A DNA stretch of 64,000 nucleotides from Hoeflea sp. GTDB lineage: Bacteria > Pseudomonadota > Alphaproteobacteria > Rhizobiales > Rhizobiaceae. The notes under the pieces were generated by a model, which worked only from the letters and a program-made list of their open reading frames with translations, was not told the origin of the DNA and did not search any database. Positions 23,439-33,113 of the stretch are shown one piece after another. The position numbers and the translations under genes are program-made. Numbering within the stretch: position 1 is the first letter of the stretch; the number at the start of each line of letters is the position of its first letter. Location of the stretch: positions 1-64,000 of the forward strand of contig NZ_NVXQ01000011.1 of assembly GCF_002733955.1 (NCBI RefSeq). Reading direction: 5' to 3'.

Positions 23439-24424
23439 TCGTCGTGCTCCCCGCCACTTGCCTCGTCAAAACCGAGCAGGTTCCAGCTTTGCTGCATGTG
23501 CGGCGGCAAGGGTGCGGTGACCGAAAGCCGGCCGCCATCGGGATGGGGAATCGAAATGTGCCGCGCCAGCAGATGCAGCCGGTTCTGCATGCCGGTGGGG
23601 AACTCCCAGTTCTTGTCGAACGGGAAGTATTTCGGGTCACCGATGATCGGATGACCGAGGTGCAAAGCGTGCACCCGCAGCTGGTGGGTGCGGCCGGTAT
23701 AGGGCTCGAACTCGAGCCAGGCGAGGTTCTGTGCCGCCTTGTCGAGGATGCGGTAATAGGAGACCGCATGATCGGCGCCCTGCTCGCCATGCTTGGCAAC
23801 GCGCATCCGGTCGCCGTCTTCGGTGGCTTCCTTGATCAGCCAGGTGGAGATCTTGCCTTCCTTCTCGCGCGGCACGCCCTTGACCAGCGCCCAATAGGTT
23901 TTCTTGGTCGTGCGCTCGCGGAAGGCGGCTGTCAGCGCCTGGGCCGCGCCGCGGGTGCGCGCGACCACCAGAACGCCCGCCGTATCGCGGTCCAGCCGGT
24001 GAACCAGGCGCGGCTTCTCACCCTTCTTGTTGCGCCAGGCCTCGAGCATCTCGTCAACATTGCGAGTGACGCCGGAGCCGCCCTGCACGGCAAGTCCGGC
24101 AGGCTTGTTGAAAACCAGCACCTTTGAATCTTCATGCAGCAGCATCTGGTTGAGCACTTCGTGATCGTTTTGACTGCGCATGGTCTTGGCAGTCAGCGGT
24201 CCGGATGCCTTCTCGTCGACATCGAGCGGCGGGATACGGATTGTCTGACCCGCCTGTACCCTGGCGTCGGACTTGACCCGGCCGCCATCGACACGAACCT
24301 GGCCGGATCTGAGCAGCTTTTGCAGCGGCCCGAAGCCGAGGCCTGGAAAATGCACCTTGAACCAGCGATCGAGCCGCATGCCCGCTTCGTCCGGATCCAC
24401 TTTTTTGAGCTGTACGCCCGCCAT
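23435..24424 (-). CDS. rluC: RluC/RluA family 23S rRNA pseudouridine synthase
   Basis: A 329-residue enzyme with an N-terminal S4 RNA-binding domain (LDRWFKVHFPGLGFGPLQKL) and an RluA-type catalytic domain. The catalytic Asp is in LVHRLDRDTAGVLVVART; other family motifs are VFNKPAGLAVQGG, YTGRTHQLRVHALHLGHPII and GDPKYF. It isomerises uridines in 23S rRNA, probably the RluC sites. The ATG at 24424 is chosen because the S4 domain follows directly; a longer frame overlaps crcB. It is in one operon with the HAD and ATP12 genes and possibly crcB. Confidence 0.94.
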   Translation of the reverse strand: MAGVQLKKVDPDEAGMRLDRWFKVHFPGLGFGPLQKLLRSGQVRVDGGRVKSDARVQAGQTIRIPPLDVDEKASGPLTAKTMRSQNDHEVLNQMLLHEDSKVLVFNKPAGLAVQGGSGVTRNVDEMLEAWRNKKGEKPRLVHRLDRDTAGVLVVARTRGAAQALTAAFRERTTKKTYWALVKGVPREKEGKISTWLIKEATEDGDRMRVAKHGEQGADHAVSYYRILDKAAQNLAWLEFEPYTGRTHQLRVHALHLGHPIIGDPKYFPFDKNWEFPTGMQNRLHLLARHISIPHPDGGRLSVTAPLPPHMQQSWNLLGFDEASGGEHDE

Positions 24425-24449
24425 ATCGATTATCTCTTTGATCTGCGCA

Positions 24450-24824
24450 TCAGAGCTGGCGCGCCAGCCAGAGCCCGCCAAACAACGCCAGAATGGAAAC
24501 TGTGACGCTGGCAATCACATAGGCAGCCGCCGCCGTCAACGCGCCGCGCTCGTAAAGCGTCACCGCATCAAGGGAAAAGGCCGAAAATGTGGTAAAACCG
24601 CCGAGAAACCCGGTTGCCAGCAGCAAGCGCAGATCGGCATCGCCCGACGAGCGCCGTGCCAGCCAGGCGATCAGCAAGCCCATGGCCAGTGATCCGGCGA
24701 TGTTGACCAGCATCGTTCCCCAGGGAAATCCGGGACCCGAGGCGCGCATCACCGCCATGCCGGAGAGATGACGCGAGACAGCGCCCAGACCACCGCCGAT
24801 GAAAACAAGAACCAGAGCATTCAT
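24450..24824 (-). CDS. crcB: Fluoride channel CrcB/Fluc
   Basis: A 124-residue inner-membrane protein with four transmembrane helices. Conserved features: GGGLGAVSRH near the N-terminus, PWGTMLVNIAGSLAMG (with the pore-lining Asn) and TGFLGGFTTFSAFSLD (the Phe-box and the Na+-binding TT region). It forms dual-topology dimers that export fluoride. It lies 25 bases upstream of rluC on the same strand. No fluoride riboswitch was noticed upstream. Confidence 0.96.
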   Translation of the reverse strand: MNALVLVFIGGGLGAVSRHLSGMAVMRASGPGFPWGTMLVNIAGSLAMGLLIAWLARRSSGDADLRLLLATGFLGGFTTFSAFSLDAVTLYERGALTAAAAYVIASVTVSILALFGGLWLARQL

Positions 24825-24911
24825 CAGGGCTGCTTAGCCCAAAACCGCGACGCGTTAAAGCGATTGCGTGTGCAGGGACGTCTGGAACGCCACCACCGAC
24901 CGGATGAACGC

Positions 24912-25460
24912 TCAGGCGCGCTCGGCCAGGGCGACATCATCGGCGAATTCCTGCACGAAGGCATCCAGCGCTTCCCAGTCGGTGAACTCGTGATCCACGC
25001 TGGTGTCGACCGGCCCACCCTCTTTCGCCGCAATCTGCCGCATCAGCGCGCGTTTGAAGAAATCATACTCGAGATATTTCAAAGCGCCGGCTGCATGATG
25101 GACTTTGGGGATGTGAAAGCCCGTCTTTTTCTCGAGCTTGGCTGGATAGGTTTCAGCTTCAGCTCGCTCCTCGGCGCTTTCGCTGTGGATGGCAAGCGAC
25201 ACCGAAACCAGCGCTGTGGGCACCTGGGCAAGCGCGTCTTTCCAATCAGATAGGAATTGCGCCACCGGGGACGGATAACGCCCGATATGGATCGGCGCAC
25301 AGATCAGCACACCGTCAAACCGGCCCGGGACGGCGAAGCCAGGCTCGCGGATGTCGCCCAGCACCACGCCCTGACCAGCGGTTTCAAGCTTGGCGGCGGC
25401 GCGTTCGGCAATCTTGCGGGTGTGCCCCTCGATGGTGGCATAAAGAACCAGAACCGTCAT
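24912..25460 (-). CDS. Flavodoxin-domain protein, HemG-like
   Basis: A 182-residue single-domain flavoprotein resembling menaquinone-dependent protoporphyrinogen IX dehydrogenase (HemG). The FMN phosphate loop is LYATIEGHTRKIAERAAAKL; the second FMN contact is LICAPIHIGRYPSPVAQFLS; FFKRALMRQIAAKEGGP matches the HemG-type C-terminal part. Haem-pathway function is plausible but not certain. It stands between crcB and the ketopantoate reductase with gaps of about 90 bases on each side. Confidence 0.8.
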   Translation of the reverse strand: MTVLVLYATIEGHTRKIAERAAAKLETAGQGVVLGDIREPGFAVPGRFDGVLICAPIHIGRYPSPVAQFLSDWKDALAQVPTALVSVSLAIHSESAEERAEAETYPAKLEKKTGFHIPKVHHAAGALKYLEYDFFKRALMRQIAAKEGGPVDTSVDHEFTDWEALDAFVQEFADDVALAERA

Positions 25461-25553
25461 GGGTTTATCCTCCGTGGATGATACGGAGAAGCATGCAGCG
25501 GTTCACCGTGACGAGCATTGATGCAAGTCAATGGCAGCGGAACCGTGAATGGT

Positions 25554-26594
25554 TTACCGCCCGGCTGCAGCAGTTTGTGCCAGCGCCAGAAGTTCGTCGC
25601 CCGGCATTTCCGGTGAGGTCCGGGCGGCGAAGGCCTCATCCACCAGGCGGCAGATCAATGCGTTGACCGGTGCGGTGCGGCCGTGGGCTTCGGCCAGCGA
25701 GCAGACAGCGCCATTGAGGAAGCGTGTTTCAGGCTCCCTGCCCGCCCTGAGGTCATCCCAGGATGAGGACCGGGCCGTCTCATCCATCTTCAACTGCTGA
25801 CGGGCGACGATCCGGAACAGCCAGGTCGGAAGCCTCAGAACTTTCGGGATCAGGCGCGGATTGGTGCGGGTGGCGCCGATGAGCGGGATCCGGGCGGCAT
25901 CAAGTGCTGCGAGCAGCTCTTCCATGGCCATGGCCAGAACCAGCCGGTAGCCGCGATCCTGGAACTGGCGGCGCAGCGGCTTGCCGCTGATCACATTAAG
26001 GCCATTGTTGAGGTTGAGCAGCAGCTTGCCCCATTGCAATGCTTCGAAATCGTGATGGATTTCAAGCTTGAGACCGGAGGATCTGGCTAGGTCGGCCAGG
26101 CTCGCTGAAGCCCTTGACGGGCCGATCAGCACCGCACCTTCCATCGCGCAGTGGACAGCATTGGGCGACAGGCGGACGACGTTGAACGGGACCGTACCGG
26201 CCACCACTTCGTGGTTTGGCAGCAGCCGCTTGAGCATGTCGACATTGCCGACACCGTTTTGTAGGCTGATGATTGTGGCGCCGGGTTTGAGTGATTGGCC
26301 AAGCTCGATGCCGGCAGTCTCGGTGTCGCCTGACTTTGTGCAAAACAGCACCACATCACACCCGGACAGCCCCTCGACGCCGCCGATCTCGTAGCGCTCC
26401 GGCTTCAGGGTGGCATTGAAGCCGTCATGGCGCGACAGGGACAGACCGCGCTGAACCGATGCAAGCGTTCGCCCGCGGGCTGCAAACACGACCTGTGCTC
26501 CGCCATGAGCCAGCATGCCGCCAACATATAGACCAATGGCTCCGGCTCCCATGATGCCGACCTTCGGTTCTGTTTCCGCGTTCACGCTCGTCAT
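25554..26594 (-). CDS. panE: Ketopantoate reductase (PanE/ApbA family)
   Basis: A 346-residue NADPH-dependent reductase that would convert 2-dehydropantoate to pantoate in coenzyme A synthesis. The Rossmann motif is VGIMGAGAIGLYVGGMLAHG; the catalytic Lys is in ALQWGKLLLNLNNGLNVISG; the C-terminal substrate-binding part holds SWDDLRAGREPETRFLNG with the conserved acidic residue. It starts 6 bases after the rarA stop, so it is probably cotranscribed with rarA. Paralogs of this family exist, so pantoate synthesis is likely but not assured. Confidence 0.85.
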   Translation of the reverse strand: MTSVNAETEPKVGIMGAGAIGLYVGGMLAHGGAQVVFAARGRTLASVQRGLSLSRHDGFNATLKPERYEIGGVEGLSGCDVVLFCTKSGDTETAGIELGQSLKPGATIISLQNGVGNVDMLKRLLPNHEVVAGTVPFNVVRLSPNAVHCAMEGAVLIGPSRASASLADLARSSGLKLEIHHDFEALQWGKLLLNLNNGLNVISGKPLRRQFQDRGYRLVLAMAMEELLAALDAARIPLIGATRTNPRLIPKVLRLPTWLFRIVARQQLKMDETARSSSWDDLRAGREPETRFLNGAVCSLAEAHGRTAPVNALICRLVDEAFAARTSPEMPGDELLALAQTAAAGR

Positions 26595-26600
26595 GGCCGC

Positions 26601-27914
26601 CTAACCTTTGCCTGAGCGCTCTTTCCGGAGCCGGTTCCAGAATTCCAGACGTTTGCGGATGTCGCGCTCGAAACCGCGTTCGGGCGGATCATAAAAGGTC
26701 TTGCGGCCCATCGCCTCGGGAAAATAGTCCTGTCCGGAAAAGGCGTCGGGCTCATCGTGATCGTAGCGGTAGCCCTCATTGTAGCCCTCCGCCTTCATCA
26801 GCTTGGTCGGTGCGTTGAGGATGTGCTTTGGCGGCAGCAGCGAGCCGCCCTGCTTGGCGGCGCGCATGGCAGCCTTGTAGGCGACATAGACCGAATTGGA
26901 TTTGGGCGCGGTGGCGAGATAAACACAGGCTTGGGCCAGAGCGAGCTCGCCTTCGGGCGAGCCGAGAAAATCATAGGCGTCCTTGGCCGCATTGGCGATC
27001 ACCAGCGCCTGGGGGTCGGCCATGGCGATTTCTTCTGACGCCATGCGCACCAGCCGCCGGGCAAGGAACAGCGGGTCCTCGCCGGCGTCGAGCATGCGGC
27101 AGAGATAATAGAGCGCTGCATCGGGATCGGAGCCGCGGACCGACTTGTGCAGCGCTGAGATGAGATTGTAGTGCCCGTCCTGGCTCTTGTCGTAGACAGG
27201 CGCGCGGCGCTGAACCACCTTGACCAGCGCTTCGGTGTCAAAAACCTCGTCCTGCCGGGCGGCGCGCCAGACCTCTTCGGCCAGCGTCAGTACCGCACGG
27301 CCATCGCCGTCGGCCATGCCGAGCAGGCTGAGCCGCGCATCGGCATCAAGCGGCAGTGGCTTGCCGGTCTCTTCCTCGGCGCGGATCAGCAGGCTTTCAA
27401 GGCTGTCCTGATCATGCGACTTGAAGGTCAACACCCGGGCGCGGGACAAAAGCGCGGCGTTGAGTTCGAAGGACGGGTTTTCCGTGGTCGCGCCCACCAA
27501 CACGATGGTGCCGTCTTCCATTACGGGCAGGAAACTGTCCTGCTGGGCCCGGTTGAAGCGATGGATCTCGTCGACGAACAGCAAGGTCTGGCGGCCACTC
27601 ATGCGCCGGGCGCGGGCCGCTTCGAACACCTTCTTGAGATCGGCGACGCCCGAGAAGATTGCCGAGATCTGGTCAAAAGCCAGGTCCGTCTCGCCTGCCA
27701 GCAGCCGTGCCACGGTGGTTTTTCCGGTGCCTGGCGGCCCCCAGAAGATCATCGAGCCCAGGCTTCCCGAGGCGATCATCCGGGTGATCACGCCATCCTC
27801 GCCGGTCAGGTGCGGCTGTCCGGTAACCTCGGCCAGGGTCGCCGGCCGCAACCGGTCGGCAAGCGGACGGTGTCCGCTCGGCGCGGCGCCGGGTGTGGCA
27901 AACAGGTCGCTCAT
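26601..27914 (-). CDS. rarA: Replication-associated recombination protein RarA (MgsA)
   Basis: A 437-residue AAA+ ATPase of the clamp-loader/RuvB-like group that acts at stalled replication forks. It has a short N-terminal leader, then Walker A GPPGTGKTTVARLLAG, Walker B LLFVDEIHRFNRAQQDSFLP, sensor 1 LVGATTENPSFELNAALLSR, and the MgsA-type C-terminal tetramerisation domain (DPDAALYYLCRMLDAGEDPL, MGRKTFYDPPERGFE). The ATG at 27914 lies 4 bases after the Deg protease stop codon, so the two are coupled. Confidence 0.96.
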   Translation of the reverse strand: MSDLFATPGAAPSGHRPLADRLRPATLAEVTGQPHLTGEDGVITRMIASGSLGSMIFWGPPGTGKTTVARLLAGETDLAFDQISAIFSGVADLKKVFEAARARRMSGRQTLLFVDEIHRFNRAQQDSFLPVMEDGTIVLVGATTENPSFELNAALLSRARVLTFKSHDQDSLESLLIRAEEETGKPLPLDADARLSLLGMADGDGRAVLTLAEEVWRAARQDEVFDTEALVKVVQRRAPVYDKSQDGHYNLISALHKSVRGSDPDAALYYLCRMLDAGEDPLFLARRLVRMASEEIAMADPQALVIANAAKDAYDFLGSPEGELALAQACVYLATAPKSNSVYVAYKAAMRAAKQGGSLLPPKHILNAPTKLMKAEGYNEGYRYDHDEPDAFSGQDYFPEAMGRKTFYDPPERGFERDIRKRLEFWNRLRKERSGKG

Positions 27915-27918
27915 TGTC

Positions 27919-29466
27919 TCACCGGATGATCTGACGGATACGCTGGCCGCCACGCACGATCTCGAAGCGCCAGAAGCTGGCGCCTTCCGACAGCACCTGT
28001 TCGAGGATATCGACATTGGCAATTTCGACGCCATTGATCACGGCAATCAGGTCTCCTGGGCGAAAGCCGTAGCGGCCGGCAAGTGACCGCGCCGGAACCT
28101 CGGTCACAATGACCCCGCGCAGCGATTGCGGAAGCCGCAAGTTGTTGGCCAGCCGCGGTGTGATGTTGGAAACCGAAGCGCCGGAGAACGGGTTCTCGCC
28201 CTTCAAATTTCGGCGATCGCGCGGGTCATCTTCCGGCGGCGCCTGTAGGGTGACTTCCACCATCTTGCGGCCACCGCGTCCCAACACATCCAGCTGCGCC
28301 TTCGTGCCGACCGCGGTGGTCGCCAGGCGGTAGCCCAGCGCATCAGGATGTTCGATCGGCCGGCCGTTAAATCCGAGCACGATGTCGCCGGTGCGCAAAC
28401 CTGCTTCGGCGGCTGGCCCGTCCTCGGTGACATTGGCCACAAGTGCCCCGGCTGCCCGGCTCAATCCGAGGGCTTCGGCGATGTCAGCCGTCACCGAATC
28501 GAAGGCGGCGCCGATATAGGGCGGCTCAAATACGTCCCCACCCGATTCGGCGGTTTCGGCGACCGCGCGCACCAGATTGGCGGGAATGGCAAAACCAATG
28601 CCGTTGGAGCCGCCGGAACGCGAGAAGATCGAGGAGTTGATGCCGATCAGACGGCCGCTCATGTCAATCAGCGCGCCACCGGAATTGCCAGGGTTGATGG
28701 CGGCGTCGGTCTGGATGAAGGAGCCGAAATCGGAGACGCCGACACTGTTGCGGGCAAGCGCTGAAACGATGCCGCTGGTCACGGTCTGGCCGACGCCGAA
28801 CGGATTGCCGATCGCCAGCACGATGTCGCCGACTTCGGTGTTATCCGTGTCGCCGAATTCGATGATCGGAAATGGCCCCTCGCCTTCGATCTGCAGGATC
28901 GCCAGATCGAAGCGCTCATCCTTGAGCAGGATACGGCTCTGGAACTCACGACCGTCAGCGAGCGCCACGCGCACGTCGTCCGCGCCCTCGATAACGTGGT
29001 TGTTGGTCACAACGATGCCGTTGCTCTGAATGATGACGCCGGAGCCAAGCGCGGATTGTTTTTCGGTGCGGTTGGGCATGCGCTGACCGAAGAACTGCTC
29101 GAAAAACGGATCTCCGGCAAAGGGCGACAGGCTGCGCTGAACCAGCCGGTCGGCGTAGACATTGACCACGGCGGGCGCTGTCGCCTTCACCAGCGGCGAA
29201 AACGATTGCATCATGTCCGCGCGCGAGCGTGGCACCTCGCGCCGCGGCTCAACGGACTGTGTGGGTCTTAGCTCGGGCGTGGGGACAGCGGGCGATGTCT
29301 CCTCGGCCCCACCACCAAGAACATCACGGAATATCTTTCCGATCGTATCGCTGACGCTGTCATCTGTGGTCTGGGCTTCCGCCGGAACAAGGAATGGCGC
29401 TGTCAGCACACACACTGCCAACAGAGCCAACAGCACAGCGCGCAACCGCGAACGATCTGGAATCAT
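27919..29466 (-). CDS. degP: Deg/HtrA family periplasmic serine protease
   Basis: A 515-residue Do-like protease for quality control of exported proteins. The signal peptide is SRLRAVLLALLAVCVLTAPF. The trypsin-like domain shows the triad: His in VVTNNHVIEGADDV, Asp in DERFDLAILQIE, Ser in INPGNSGGALIDMSG. Two PDZ domains follow (about 295-390 and 420-515). The ATG at 29466 is taken because it begins the signal sequence. It follows rplQ after 221 bases, the usual rhizobial order. Which Deg paralog it is cannot be decided. Confidence 0.94.
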   Translation of the reverse strand: MIPDRSRLRAVLLALLAVCVLTAPFLVPAEAQTTDDSVSDTIGKIFRDVLGGGAEETSPAVPTPELRPTQSVEPRREVPRSRADMMQSFSPLVKATAPAVVNVYADRLVQRSLSPFAGDPFFEQFFGQRMPNRTEKQSALGSGVIIQSNGIVVTNNHVIEGADDVRVALADGREFQSRILLKDERFDLAILQIEGEGPFPIIEFGDTDNTEVGDIVLAIGNPFGVGQTVTSGIVSALARNSVGVSDFGSFIQTDAAINPGNSGGALIDMSGRLIGINSSIFSRSGGSNGIGFAIPANLVRAVAETAESGGDVFEPPYIGAAFDSVTADIAEALGLSRAAGALVANVTEDGPAAEAGLRTGDIVLGFNGRPIEHPDALGYRLATTAVGTKAQLDVLGRGGRKMVEVTLQAPPEDDPRDRRNLKGENPFSGASVSNITPRLANNLRLPQSLRGVIVTEVPARSLAGRYGFRPGDLIAVINGVEIANVDILEQVLSEGASFWRFEIVRGGQRIRQIIR

Positions 29467-29626
29467 GTCGGTAATCCTCGGTGATTTGGGCCAGTATGGC
29501 CTGACTGCCACCGTAAAGTCATCATCACTTTGACCGCTTCATGGCAAGTTGTGCCGCGGAGAGCAACAATCGCAGCCGTCCCCGGCGAAGCGGGCCGCAC
29601 AAGAGCGCTCTCCCCTTTAAGCACAG

Positions 29627-29655
29627 AAAAGGCCGGGCGCACGAAGCACCCGGCC
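29627..29655 (-). terminator. Rho-independent terminator after rplQ
   Basis: On the minus strand GGCCGGGTGC pairs with GCGCCCGGCC around a TTCGT loop and is followed by TTTT. It lies 33 bases past the rplQ stop and ends the ribosomal/alpha operon. Confidence 0.85.
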
Positions 29656-29687
29656 AATCATGTCTTTGCGATGCCAGATAGAAGCGC

Positions 29688-30119
29688 TTACGCTGCTTCT
29701 TCTTCCTCGGCTGCAGCTTCCACGGCCACGCGAGCGCGGTCCTTGGCGCCCTTGGCGTCAACGTCGCGATCGACGAACTCGACAACGGCCATCGGAGCAT
29801 TGTCGCCGGTGCGGTAACCAGCCTTCATGATCCGGATGTAGCCGCCGTTGCGCGTTGCGTAACGGGTGGCGATGGTGTCGAACAGCTTGCGAACAGCTTC
29901 GTTGTCGCGGATCTGCGAGATCGCCTGACGGCGGGCATGCAGATCGCCGCGCTTTCCGAGCGTGACGAGCTTTTCAACGATCGGACGGATTTCCTTGGCT
30001 TTCGGCAAGGTGGTCACGATCTGCTCATGTTCGATGAGCGAAGCCGCCATGTTGGCGAACATCGCCTTGCGGTGGCTAGAGGTACGGTTAAGCTTGCGAC
30101 CTGAATTTCCGTGGCGCAT
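29688..30119 (-). CDS. rplQ: 50S ribosomal protein L17
   Basis: A 143-residue protein beginning [20 protein letters not shown], the invariant L17 start, with [20 protein letters not shown] in the middle and an acidic Glu/Ala C-terminal tail longer than in enteric bacteria. It is the last gene of the rpsM-rpsK-rpoA-rplQ group, 45 bases after rpoA, and is followed by a strong terminator. Confidence 0.98.
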   Translation of the reverse strand: MRHGNSGRKLNRTSSHRKAMFANMAASLIEHEQIVTTLPKAKEIRPIVEKLVTLGKRGDLHARRQAISQIRDNEAVRKLFDTIATRYATRNGGYIRIMKAGYRTGDNAPMAVVEFVDRDVDAKGAKDRARVAVEAAAEEEEAA

Positions 30120-30164
30120 GGCTAGTCTCCTTCACATGCAGGCGCACGCCTGCCGTTTGACGGT

Positions 30165-31175
30165 TTAATACTGGTCTTCGTAACGCTTGGCGAGATCTTC
30201 GATGTTTTCCGGCGGCCAGGATGGAACTTCCATACCCAGATGCAGGCCCATGGAAGCCAGAACTTCCTTGATCTCGTTGAGCGACTTGCGGCCAAAGTTC
30301 GGAGTCCGGAGCATTTCCGCTTCGGTCTTCTGAATAAGGTCGCCGATATAGACGATGTTGTCGTTCTTCAGGCAGTTGGCCGAACGGACCGAAAGTTCCA
30401 GCTCGTCGACCTTCTTGAGAAGCGACGGGTTGAAAGCCAGTTCCGCAACGGTTTCCTCGTGAACTTCCTTCTGCGGCTCGTCGAAGTTGACGAACACACC
30501 GAGCTGGTCCTGAAGAATACGGGCTGCATAGGCCACGGCATCTTCACCGCTGACCGAACCATCAGTTTCGATGTTCAGTGTCAGCCGGTCGTAATCAAGA
30601 ACCTGTCCTTCACGGGTGTTTTCCACCTTGTAGGAGCACTTCTTGACCGGCGAGTAGAGGCTGTCGACCGGGATAAGGCCGATCGGTGCATCTTCTGCGC
30701 GGTTACGGTCAGCCGGCACGTAGCCCTTGCCGTTGTTGACGGTGAATTCCATGCGGATTTCAGCGCCTTCATCGAGCGTGCAGAGGACGTGATCGGGATT
30801 GAGGATCTCGATGTCGCCAACGGTCTGGATGTCGCCGGCCTTGACCACACCCGGGCCCTGCTTGCGAACGACCATGCGCTTGGCTTCATCGCCTTCCATA
30901 CGGATGGCGATTTCCTTGATGTTCAGGATGATGTCGGTGACATCTTCGCGAACGCCAGGGATCGAGGAGAATTCATGCAGTACGCCGTCGATCTGCACAG
31001 CGGTTACAGCAGCGCCACGCAGTGAAGACAGAAGAACCCGACGCAGGGCATTGCCCAGTGTCAGGCCGAAGCCACGCTCGAGCGGTTCTGCAACCACGGA
31101 TGCCTTTGTGCGACCCGAAGTGTTGAACTCGACCTTGCTTGGCTTGATCAGTTCCTGCCAGTTTTTCTGAATCAT
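30165..31175 (-). CDS. rpoA: DNA-directed RNA polymerase subunit alpha
   Basis: A 336-residue alpha subunit. The N-terminal assembly domain is recognised by [20 protein letters not shown] and [20 protein letters not shown]; the C-terminal domain that contacts UP elements and activators by [20 protein letters not shown] and [20 protein letters not shown]. It has the usual place between rpsK and rplQ. Length and motifs are normal. Confidence 0.98.
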   Translation of the reverse strand: MIQKNWQELIKPSKVEFNTSGRTKASVVAEPLERGFGLTLGNALRRVLLSSLRGAAVTAVQIDGVLHEFSSIPGVREDVTDIILNIKEIAIRMEGDEAKRMVVRKQGPGVVKAGDIQTVGDIEILNPDHVLCTLDEGAEIRMEFTVNNGKGYVPADRNRAEDAPIGLIPVDSLYSPVKKCSYKVENTREGQVLDYDRLTLNIETDGSVSGEDAVAYAARILQDQLGVFVNFDEPQKEVHEETVAELAFNPSLLKKVDELELSVRSANCLKNDNIVYIGDLIQKTEAEMLRTPNFGRKSLNEIKEVLASMGLHLGMEVPSWPPENIEDLAKRYEDQY

Positions 31176-31278
31176 GTCTGTTGCCTTCCTGTTGCCGCAC
31201 TATCCAATCGTGCGGCCAAGTGAGAAGAGGATCAAACAAGCACCGGCAGAGCCGGGCCCGTTGAAATTCGGCAGTCGG

Positions 31279-31668
31279 TTAGACCCGGCGCTTCTTGCGC
31301 GGACGGCAACCATTGTGCGGAATCGGCGTTACATCACGGATCGAGGTGATGACCAGACCTGCAGCCTGAAGCGCGCGAAGCGCGGATTCACGACCCGAAC
31401 CGGGACCGCAAACTTCAACTTCAAGCGTCTTCATGCCGTGATCCTGCGCCTTCTTGGCAGCATCTTCAGCAGCCATCTGGGCTGCGAACGGGGTCGACTT
31501 GCGCGAACCCTTGAAGCCCTTCGAACCGGCAGACGACCAGGAAATTGCATTTCCCTGCGCATCGGTGATGGTGATCATCGTGTTGTTGAAGGTCGAGTTG
31601 ACGTGCGCAACGCCCGTCGAGATATTTTTACGTTCGCGCTTTTTGACGCGTGTGGCTTCTTTCGCCAT
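31279..31668 (-). CDS. rpsK: 30S ribosomal protein S11
   Basis: A 129-residue protein with typical S11 segments: [40 protein letters not shown] and the C-terminal [18 protein letters not shown]. It assembles into the platform of the 30S subunit near the mRNA exit. It is followed by rpoA and preceded by rpsM. Confidence 0.98.
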   Translation of the reverse strand: MAKEATRVKKRERKNISTGVAHVNSTFNNTMITITDAQGNAISWSSAGSKGFKGSRKSTPFAAQMAAEDAAKKAQDHGMKTLEVEVCGPGSGRESALRALQAAGLVITSIRDVTPIPHNGCRPRKKRRV

Positions 31669-31808
31669 GATTTTTCCTTTCGAGATATCAGCACCGCCGT
31701 AGCACCAGCGGCTCCACCGGGTTCACCCGAGCTCAGGTCCAAACTTCAAAGCGGTGGTTGCACCAACCACCGCCCATGATCCGGATCAGCCTCTCAGGCG
31801 ATGCCCAA

Positions 31809-32177
31809 TTACTTTTTCTTACCAGCGATCGCCTTGGCAGGACCCTTGCGGGTACGGGCGTTGGTGTGGGTCCGCTGACCACGCACCGGCAGGCCGCGAC
31901 GATGGCGAAGACCGCGATAGCAGCCCAGATCCATCAGACGCTTGATGTTCATCGAATTCTCACGGCGCAGGTCGCCTTCAACCTGGTAGTCGCGGTCGAT
32001 GGTTTCGCGGATCTGCAGAACTTCTGCGTCCGAAAGCTGATTGACGCGGCGATCAAGCGGAATACCGACCTTTTCGACGATCTCGGAAGCGAACTTGGCT
32101 CCGATGCCGTGGATGTAGGTCAACGCGATCACAACGCGCTTGTTTGTAGGAATGTTTACGCCAGCTATGCGGGCCAT
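31809..32177 (-). CDS. rpsM: 30S ribosomal protein S13
   Basis: A 122-residue protein starting [20 protein letters not shown] with the helix-two-turns-helix part [16 protein letters not shown] and the basic tail [20 protein letters not shown]. It contacts the 30S head and bridges to the 50S. The ATG at 32177 is chosen because it begins the conserved MARIAG; an in-frame ATG four codons earlier is unlikely. First gene of the alpha operon. Confidence 0.98.
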   Translation of the reverse strand: MARIAGVNIPTNKRVVIALTYIHGIGAKFASEIVEKVGIPLDRRVNQLSDAEVLQIRETIDRDYQVEGDLRRENSMNIKRLMDLGCYRGLRHRRGLPVRGQRTHTNARTRKGPAKAIAGKKK

Positions 32178-32528
32178 TTGCTTCTCCATGTGGGCCGGGA
32201 CAGATCTGATCTGGCCGGCGGGTTATTGTTGACCCGCGTCCGGTGGAGGCCGGCCCTTGCGGGGTAGTCTCTTGACCAGGATCGACGTTCAGCCAAAGGG
32301 ATGGCGAGGATCCTAGGGAGTATTCAACCCGACACACTAAAAGCGACCAGAACCGCTGCCTCAAGTCTTCGAGGAAACGTGCCGGTCGCTTGGATGTCGC
32401 GAGTTAGGCTGCTCTTAACGGAACATAGAGGCTTTCGTCAAGCTCTTCGCGTTCGCTAATTCATCAGTTCGCTTGTCAGACGGGCGGTCAAGGCCGTAGC
32501 CAACCGCCCGCCCAACTGTTCAATCAGG
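32178..32528 (-). promoter_or_regulatory. adk-rpsM intergenic region with hairpins and promoter candidate
   Basis: A 351-base gap without a gene. On the minus strand it holds a hairpin just past adk (GGGCGGT/ACCGCCC, 32482-32509), a possible -35 hexamer TTGACG at 32441-32436, and a further hairpin (AGCGACC/GGTCGCT with an inner stem, 32339-32390) ending in TTTTAG. A transcription restart for the alpha operon in this gap is plausible; the exact -10 was not clear. Confidence 0.4.
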
Positions 32529-33113
32529 TCACAAAGACCCCAATACGGTTTCGATCTCTTCGGTTACCGCATCGATGGTGGCCATACCGTCGACGGTCCG
32601 CAGCGAACCCTTGGCATAATAATAGCCGGTCAACGGGGCGGTCTTCTTGTAGTACTCGCGCAGGCGCTCTTCGAACACTTCCGGGTTGTCATCCTTGCGC
32701 ACCGGCTGGCCTGCCGCGGCGGCCTCTTCGGCGCGCTTGACGATTCGGCCCACAAGCGCCTTGTCGTCGACCAGAAGCTCGATCACCGAATCGAGCTTCA
32801 TGCCCTTGGCGGCAAGCATGGTTTCAACGGCATCGGCCTGAACCAGAGTGCGCGGATAACCGTCCAGAATGAAACCGCGGGCACAATCGGGCTGATCGAT
32901 CCGCTCGGACACAATCGCGTTGACGATGTCGTCGGAAACGAGTTCACCGGCATCCATCACCGCCTTGGCGCGCTTGCCGACATCGGTGCCGGCGGCAACT
33001 GCGGCGCGCAGCATGTCGCCTGTCGACAGCTGCGGAATGCCGTGTTTTTCAACCAGTCGCTGGGCCTGGGTCCCCTTGCCCGCTCCTGGCGGTCCCAAAA
33101 GAATAAGTCTCAT
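32529..33113 (-). CDS. adk: Adenylate kinase
   Basis: Catalyses ATP + AMP to 2 ADP. The 194-residue short form lacks the large zinc-type lid insertion. Motifs: P-loop [20 protein letters not shown], the AMP-binding [20 protein letters not shown], and [16 protein letters not shown]. Its ATG overlaps the secY stop by 4 bases (ATGA), so translation is coupled and adk ends the spc operon, as usual in alphaproteobacteria. Confidence 0.98.
   Translation of the reverse strand: MRLILLGPPGAGKGTQAQRLVEKHGIPQLSTGDMLRAAVAAGTDVGKRAKAVMDAGELVSDDIVNAIVSERIDQPDCARGFILDGYPRTLVQADAVETMLAAKGMKLDSVIELLVDDKALVGRIVKRAEEAAAAGQPVRKDDNPEVFEERLREYYKKTAPLTGYYYAKGSLRTVDGMATIDAVTEEIETVLGSL

Noticed and set aside
32053-32364. 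Minus-strand 103-codon frame overlapping rpsM
   Set aside because: It overlaps the certain rpsM gene in another phase and its product looks random.
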